A stretch of DNA of 64,000 bases from Pycnopodia helianthoides (taxonomy: Eukaryota > Echinodermata > Asteroidea > Forcipulatida > Asteriidae): the NCBI GenBank assembly GCA_032158295.1, contig CM063248.1:19679273-19743272 (forward strand), written 5' to 3'. Under the pieces are notes generated by a model. The model was not told where the DNA came from. It searched no databases and saw nothing but the letters and a program-made list of their open reading frames with translations. A program made the position numbers and the translations under genes. Every line of letters starts with the position of its first letter. Positions within the stretch are counted from its first letter, which is position 1. Of this stretch, positions 58,538 to 64,000 are shown in pieces.

Positions 58538-60021
58538 TACCAGTGTTTCCCCTGCCAATTCAAATGCGAGGCGGCCAACCTTGCCACTTTCACTGACCAC
58601 CTTGCTCATAATTCTTTTGGGCCAATATCGCCCTCTCACTGTGAAGATTTGCCATTCATGAGCTTTTTTTCCTTGACCTCTATGTGTCAATAGCTCACAA
58701 TTTGCATAGTGTCGGAAATCATCGCGCGTATTGCGGCCCTTCCATGGCAAAACAGCCCAACTCAAAAAAATGAAATATTTATCACTCTAGACGGAGATAA
58801 AAGGGACAGGACAAAAGTGTAGAAAGAGGCCAAGATAGAACATGCTTTATTCAAGCCATACACTGTACGCTTTTGAAACTTTCAGAAATGAAAAAAGCAA
58901 CCCCACAATTTACCCAGAAATTATATTGTATCAAAAACAAAGATTTTCGAGTTGGGCTGTTTCGTCATGGAAGGCCGATTGGTGAGCATTCTTGTCAGTT
59001 TGCAAACTGTGCATGCTTTGCTTCAATCATCAACTTGAGGTTTTTATACCAACTCGCTCAGTTCATCCGCCAGGGGAAACATTGCACTTTCTGTTACAGC
59101 TAGAGGGCTACACATACATGTATTTACAAGACACTTAAAATGGAAGAATTCAATTCAATTAACATTCTGTACAAACCGTTGTTTTATTGGATGTCTCTAT
59201 ATGGTCTAACGGCACACTTTGGTTTTAAACACAAGTCTGTAGTTAATTATGAACAATTGTGTGACATTTTTAAGTTAACGCAGATCTTAACCATCTCACT
59301 TGAGATTTGGCGAACTCGTATACAAATAGGACGTATGAGGATTAGGAAGTGTAGAGTTAAGTTTAGAGATGGGTTGGTTTGGGTGTTTACCATTTTGGTT
59401 ATTGATCACTGTTTTTTACACTGTCCCTTCCACCTCATGCAATGTGCTAATCTCCTTTCACCAAGTTATTCAAGGTATTCAACTTTTCCCTTTGTATTAC
59501 ATTCAAAACATCATGCTTTTCTCATGCTGTGATAAAAGATAACAGCTTAGAGGGAAAAGGAAAAAAAAGGAAACCTTTTTTTAAAAGTCTTGAACCTGAC
59601 CATTTCTGGTGCCTGCCCCCTCACCATGCAAACAAAACGCAATTAATGTTCCATGTAGTCAAAGAAATTAAAATAAATATAGAGTTCATCATTGGCCCGT
59701 GCAAAAGGGGCAGAGACTCTTAGCCCAAAAGAGTGTTTGATTTGTGCTGGGTTTACTGTTAAGGTTAATAACCAATGCAAACATCCTCTGACCTTTTTAC
59801 AAGAAAAACCCAGAAGTTTTAATTGCACGACCACAAAAATTAACGTTGACCATTTTCCAACATACATTTTGTACATGACATACATTTAGTACGAACACAC
59901 TCACAGAAACCACCTGAAGTAAACAAGTAAATTTGTCGCTATTAGACACTTGACAAAAAAAGAGTTCTCGGCTGAATTCAAACCATTACAAATCCATTTA
60001 ATTCTGGCAGTGAGTTGTTTT

Positions 60022-60251
60022 TTCCTTCTGATGGGCTTACATGAGGGATTCCTAATTGGGTAGAGACTCAGTTGGTTTGTTCCCATTCTGATTGGCTCAG
60101 ATGAGGGATTCCTAATTGGGTGGAGACTCAGTTGGTTTGTTCCCATTCTGATGAGCTTAGATGAAGGGATTCCTAATTGGGTAGAGACTCACTTGGTTTG
60201 TTCCCATTCTGATTGGCTTAGATGAAGCGATTCCTAATTGGGTAGAGACTC
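60022..60251 (+). repeat. 60-61-bp tandem repeat, four copies
   Basis: Units contain GGATTCCTAATTGGGTAGAG, ACTCAGTTGGTTTGTTCCCA and TTCTGATTGGCT[C/T]AGATGA, with a few substitutions and one indel. Confidence 0.9.
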
Positions 60252-60524
60252 TTAATCAGGGAGTCTTAATGTCAAAATATTTGGTTGTGCATTGTGTGCT
60301 CCATTTTCTGAATCCCAGTCTGAATTATAAATAGTCAGCAAACCATCCTAATAGAAACATCACACCATTTTTTTTTTTTAAATGAAGACAATGAAGAAAT
60401 TAATTGAGGAGGAAAACCCCAAATTGGGGAAAAAACCCATGCAGTCAGATAGGGACTGAAAACCCAATCCACATGCAAGTCTCTAGTCCGGGATTCGAAC
60501 AGGGAAAGAAACCACTGAGCCAAC

Positions 60525-60772
60525 CTGGGCCCAATTTCATGGCTCTGCTTACCGTAAGCAAAGAATCGGCGCTTGCGGAAACAGGGAATTCCGCGCTTAC
60601 GTCAAGCGTATTTCACGAGTTAGCGGGGATTTTCGGCTTGTGCGCGTGCGTACTCCACGTTAATAGGCATTCTACGCATACACGCAGAAATTCGGCGCTT
60701 GAAAAGTAAGCGGAGAACGGTCACCGCAAGCGCAGAATTCGGCGGTAAGCAGAGCCATGAAATTGGGCCCTG
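60525..60772. mobile_element. MITE family A, CTGCTTACCG subfamily
   Basis: Ends GGGCCCAATTTCATGGCTCT and AGAGCCATGAAATTGGGCCC; interior repeats AATTCGGCGCTTG and CAAGCGCAGAATTCGGC. Confidence 0.85.
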
Positions 60773-62025
60773 ATTGCCAATCTTGATTGATTCTTCAAAG
60801 GAAGGGTTTGACTGGGAGATTGGACTCTAGCTGATTGGGTTTTATAATGTCTTTAATTCATAGAGGGACGGTACAGCCTAGACCTTCATTTTGAGTGCTG
60901 CCCTTTCTGCTTTTTCCCCACTTCAATCTTATCGAACCAAACCAGTCTGGTCCGTTTACATGATGAGAATGAGAACTACCAACGTCGCTGTGTATACGGG
61001 GAACCTAACGAAGATGGCTGCACCACGAAGATCTTTGAGTAGTTTCAAAATTTGCCAGAAACATTTCTAAGAGTAAAATTGACTTACAGATGACAAACAT
61101 TACCCTGAGAAATGTTTCGACGAGTAAATTCCCTCACGATTGAGAGAAAGAGAAAAAAAAGTCACTCTAAATTTTCTAATCATCGCATATTATTTCATGT
61201 ATATGTTACATGAACACTCACACGTACGAGCGCTTGTGCACTGCTCCAATCGTGGCTACACATTTTTTAGCGATTCAGAACAGACTGAAAACCAATTCAG
61301 ATGTACATTGTATGCACAACTGATTTTCTTTGCACAGCAAGGCAAAAATGCTACATCTACGCAATATGTATAAAAAAAATCATTGTTTGCTACTAATCAA
61401 AATTAGCATTCAGAGTGCGGAAAAAATATGCCTAGTCTAATTATTTTGCTGAACAAAATTTCTGGAAAAAAATTGTTCCCTGGTGTGCACAAAAATAATT
61501 TCACAATAAATTATCCAGTTTTCTATCAACCAAAAATAAAACACACCTTTACCAGTAAGATTTGCAAAGACTTGTTCTATGTTTTTTTTTTCCATATATT
61601 TTATGGTTGTCTGTTATAAACAAACACCCAGGATTTGAGCTTTGCACATTTGTACTCTCCAAAACATGAACAGCATTTTCAATGCAATTTTCACAGGTTA
61701 TTTCTAAGGTTATTTTTGAAACGAGATGAATGAAAGCACTCTTCCAAAAAATCAACATTGTACCATCCCTCAAATAACCATTAATAAAAAAGTTGGTTTT
61801 TTAAAGGAATAAATATTATAGTTAATTACAAATGTGATTACGAGTGAATCATGACAAATGAGAAAGGGATACAAAAGTGCACAAATAAACTAAAAAAAGG
61901 AAACAGAAAACGGTACAAAATCTGCATGAATTAAACCACGGCAACACCCATGCAATCTGCTTCCAAACCTCATGCGTCTACGCAAAAAGAGCTCATCCTA
62001 AAAAACAGAATAAATCAAAACCTAC

Positions 62026-62067
62026 CGGATTATCTACATCACCAGTGTCGCCATCGGCAAAAGAGAA
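62026..62067 (-). CDS. Candidate 42-nt micro-exon of FHIP1
   Basis: On the minus strand a C/T-rich tract and TTCATAG acceptor precede 42 open bases, followed by CCG|GTAGGT. Read in phase 0 it gives FSFADGDTGDVDNP and would join in frame to the FHIP1 exon at 56832, which begins NPQDEIV. Length, phase and splice sites all fit a cassette micro-exon inserted just before the conserved SATAYVNLF block. The peptide itself is not a motif I recognise, and no transcript is available, so it could be chance. Confidence 0.4.
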
Positions 62068-62816
62068 CTATGAATGAAATTGAAATGAGGGGAGGGGGGA
62101 AAAAAACACGACAACTAACATGAGTGATAAAAGTACATGTGTTGACATATGATTGACCACATGGCCTGCGGACCACAGGCCCTCTACGGTCGGGTAACAG
62201 ATAACCTGCGATGTAAACTAAACACATACACATTACAGACATAACCTAGGTTAAACATCTAGCTTATGAGCTAAACATACATGTAATGGTTGATACTTCC
62301 CAAGCACTAAATTTATTTATTTTGAAGTTAAAACATTTATACAATAAATTTAGCCTTTGAGTACTTCTCAGGCGTCCACTAAAATCTCCAAAGACAGAAG
62401 AGTGCGATGTGCAGGTCAAAAACACAGCTAGGGCCACATTTTTTAACATGGTTTTAGAGCAAGCAAGCAACAAAAAATTTAAAATCACTGCCAAGCAGAA
62501 TGCAATAGCTAGGTACCTGTCACAACGTGTAGATGAGATGAGATTACACAATGGATTTTGACTATTAAAATGGAAATAAGAACATCCAATGAAAATGTGG
62601 ACCGAGGTGATCAGGTAAACTTTGGTGTCTAGATCCTGCTAATTTTTTTTAAAACAAATCGAAGGGAGTTGTTGTCAACACTTGTTACAAAGCAACAAGT
62701 TACTGCCTCACTCTATATGCATACAGTGTGGTGTTCCAAAAAAGACAACAACTGTGTGTTGCGTTGCCTCTTGCCGTCCGTCTAACGCCTGTTTTTTGTT
62801 TAAATTGCTTTATGTA

Positions 62817-63015
62817 CTGGGCCCAATTTCATAGAGCTGCTTAAGCAGAAAATATTGCTTAACAAGTGTCTGCTAAGCAGAAACGAGCAGGATACCAGTC
62901 ACAAATTGTACACGTGATGTGCTACTTTGGCTGGTAACCTTACTCTGGTAAGCATATTTGGTTGTGCTTAGCTACTTTTTGGGCTTAATAAGCAGCTCTA
63001 TGAAATTGGGCCCTG
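62817..63015. mobile_element. MITE family A copy 7
   Basis: Ends CTGGGCCCAATTTCATAGAG and CTCTATGAAATTGGGCCC; closest to the copy at 52113-52314. Confidence 0.85.
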
Positions 63016-63129
63016 GTAGTAGTTCATCATAACGCACAATACGACTAGTATGGCACGACACAAATAATGTTGTTGTCCATAGCAGTTTCCCGTACCGTCA
63101 CGATGCGCTTCCACTACAGTACCTAAAGC

Positions 63130-63357
63130 AATAGACCCTTCCCATGAAATATGCTAATTACATTCACGCATGCGTACAGACGCTGCTGGTTGGCAAACGC
63201 CATAGAGTTGTGCACAAGGCAGACGCACAACGCGTGTGCATCACGCCACCATTAGTCCCATGCAAAAAGGCGCGATGTTCACTCATTTTGCCAACCAGTA
63301 TGGAGAGTGCGCACGCGCGATGTTCAATTTGCATATTTCATGGGAAGGGTCTATTGG
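63130..63357. mobile_element. TIR element (CAATAGACCCTTCCCATG)
   Basis: CAATAGACCCTTCCCATGAA with ATATGC pairs perfectly with GCATATTTCATGGGAAGG and GTCTATTG; a second inner pair is GCTGGTTGGCAAA and TTTTGCCAACCAG. CG-rich interior. Confidence 0.8.
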
Positions 63358-64000
63358 CAAACATGCGATGCGAGGGAAGAGGCGATGTGACAATGTGCCG
63401 CTCCTAAAAGCCGATCCTGTTTGCTGTGCCATCGCGATGCATGACCACTGCATGTACATAAAAGCAATTGACATGATGCAACAGCAATGGCACGTCATGA
63501 CGGCCATGCACAATGCCTCGAACAGGTGTCATCTTTAGAGCACCATGCTACAGAGTTTGAGTAACGTGTCCATGCTCTATCTAAAATGGCTGAATAGAAA
63601 TGAAAGGAAAACCGAGTTGAATGAATGGCAAATCGCAGGCGAAGATCTGGTCATTCTTTCTGGTTCACAGTGTGTTCCTATAAATCATTGGAAGAAGTCG
63701 TGGCTTTCAGAAGGTCGGGTTACATTGTTAAAATGAAAATGGCACAAGTAAATATACAATTTAGGTGGGGGCACAAGTGTCTTTTTAAAAAAGGTGACAC
63801 CTTGCTTGATCTGGCATTCACCATTAAAAGAAATGCAAGTGGACTATTTGGACAAAGCAAAATTTTACAACTGCAGTGCAGACCTATGCTTGACTAATGA
63901 GACCTATTTACATGTACATGTAGCACCTTGTGTATGGGTTTACAAGGTGATGTGGCTCAATCTGCAGCCAAATGTACCTGAAAACACCAGGGCCAACTTC

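Larger units (their letters stand above)
56833..64000 (-). other. FHIP1 upstream intron(s)
   Basis: Presumed intronic because the gene's N-terminal exons must lie further right. Apart from the 42-nt candidate exon at 62026 I see no FHIP1 coding segment. It contains SINE and TIR fragments, the 60-bp array, two family A MITEs and the TIR element at 63130. Confidence 0.55.

Noticed and set aside
58511..58765. 84-residue minus-strand frame
   Set aside because: No family recognised; one end overlaps a small TIR element; not matching FHIP1.
59140..59532. 130-residue open frame on the plus strand
   Set aside because: No recognisable domain, lies inside a presumed FHIP1 intron on the opposite strand.
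61016..61070. Possible first exon starting AAGATGGCTGC
   Set aside because: Only about 18 codons before a stop and no donor that fits; the ATGGC word is frequent in local repeats.

Overview
This is a eukaryotic, AT-rich, intron-rich window with no bacterial features, viral genes or CRISPR. The gene families, the very high load of small inverted-repeat (MITE-like) elements, tRNA-derived SINEs with ATT tails and frequent TACATGTA-type words suggest a marine invertebrate deuterostome, most likely an echinoderm (perhaps a sea star). The taxon is an inference, not a proof.

Five protein-coding genes can be reconstructed, mostly from short exons flanked by GT/AG sites. From left to right: (1) the first two coding exons of a TBC1D1/TBC1D4-type RabGAP on the minus strand (11309-14322), with the TBC part lying beyond the left edge; (2) a complete six-exon PGAP2 gene on the minus strand (20312-27622), whose exons are too short to stand out as ORFs; (3) a complete eight-exon WDR55 gene on the plus strand (29446-36478), head-to-head with PGAP2; (4) a two-exon METTL7/TMT1-type membrane methyltransferase on the plus strand (38035-40254); (5) the 3' two thirds of an FHIP1 (FAM160A) gene on the minus strand (48602-56832, with a possible extra 42-nt exon at 62026-62067), running off the right edge. 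The genes are functionally unrelated housekeeping genes: Rab regulation, GPI-anchor remodelling, nucleolar rRNA processing, thiol methylation and endosome-dynein linkage.

The space between and inside genes is dominated by repeats: at least ten families of small terminal-inverted-repeat elements (two consistently flanked by TTAA), tRNA-Leu-derived SINE copies, a 20-copy array of a 53-bp unit and a degenerate 64-bp-unit array inside PGAP2 introns, large foldbacks at 16.3-16.8 kb and 29.7-30.3 kb, a mirrored TCCGAAGGTTCG array in a WDR55 intron, and a triplicated terminal-exon/3'UTR block at the end of WDR55.

Three of the five genes (TBC1D, PGAP2, FHIP1) carry single-base losses inside otherwise conserved exons, seven in all and no gains. 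Splice-phase bookkeeping agrees with every one. This looks like consensus sequencing error rather than gene decay. I found no gene-sized novel system. The strongest unusual signals are the WDR55 tail triplication, the long foldbacks, and the PGAP2/WDR55 head-to-head region with duplicated donor-like segments.
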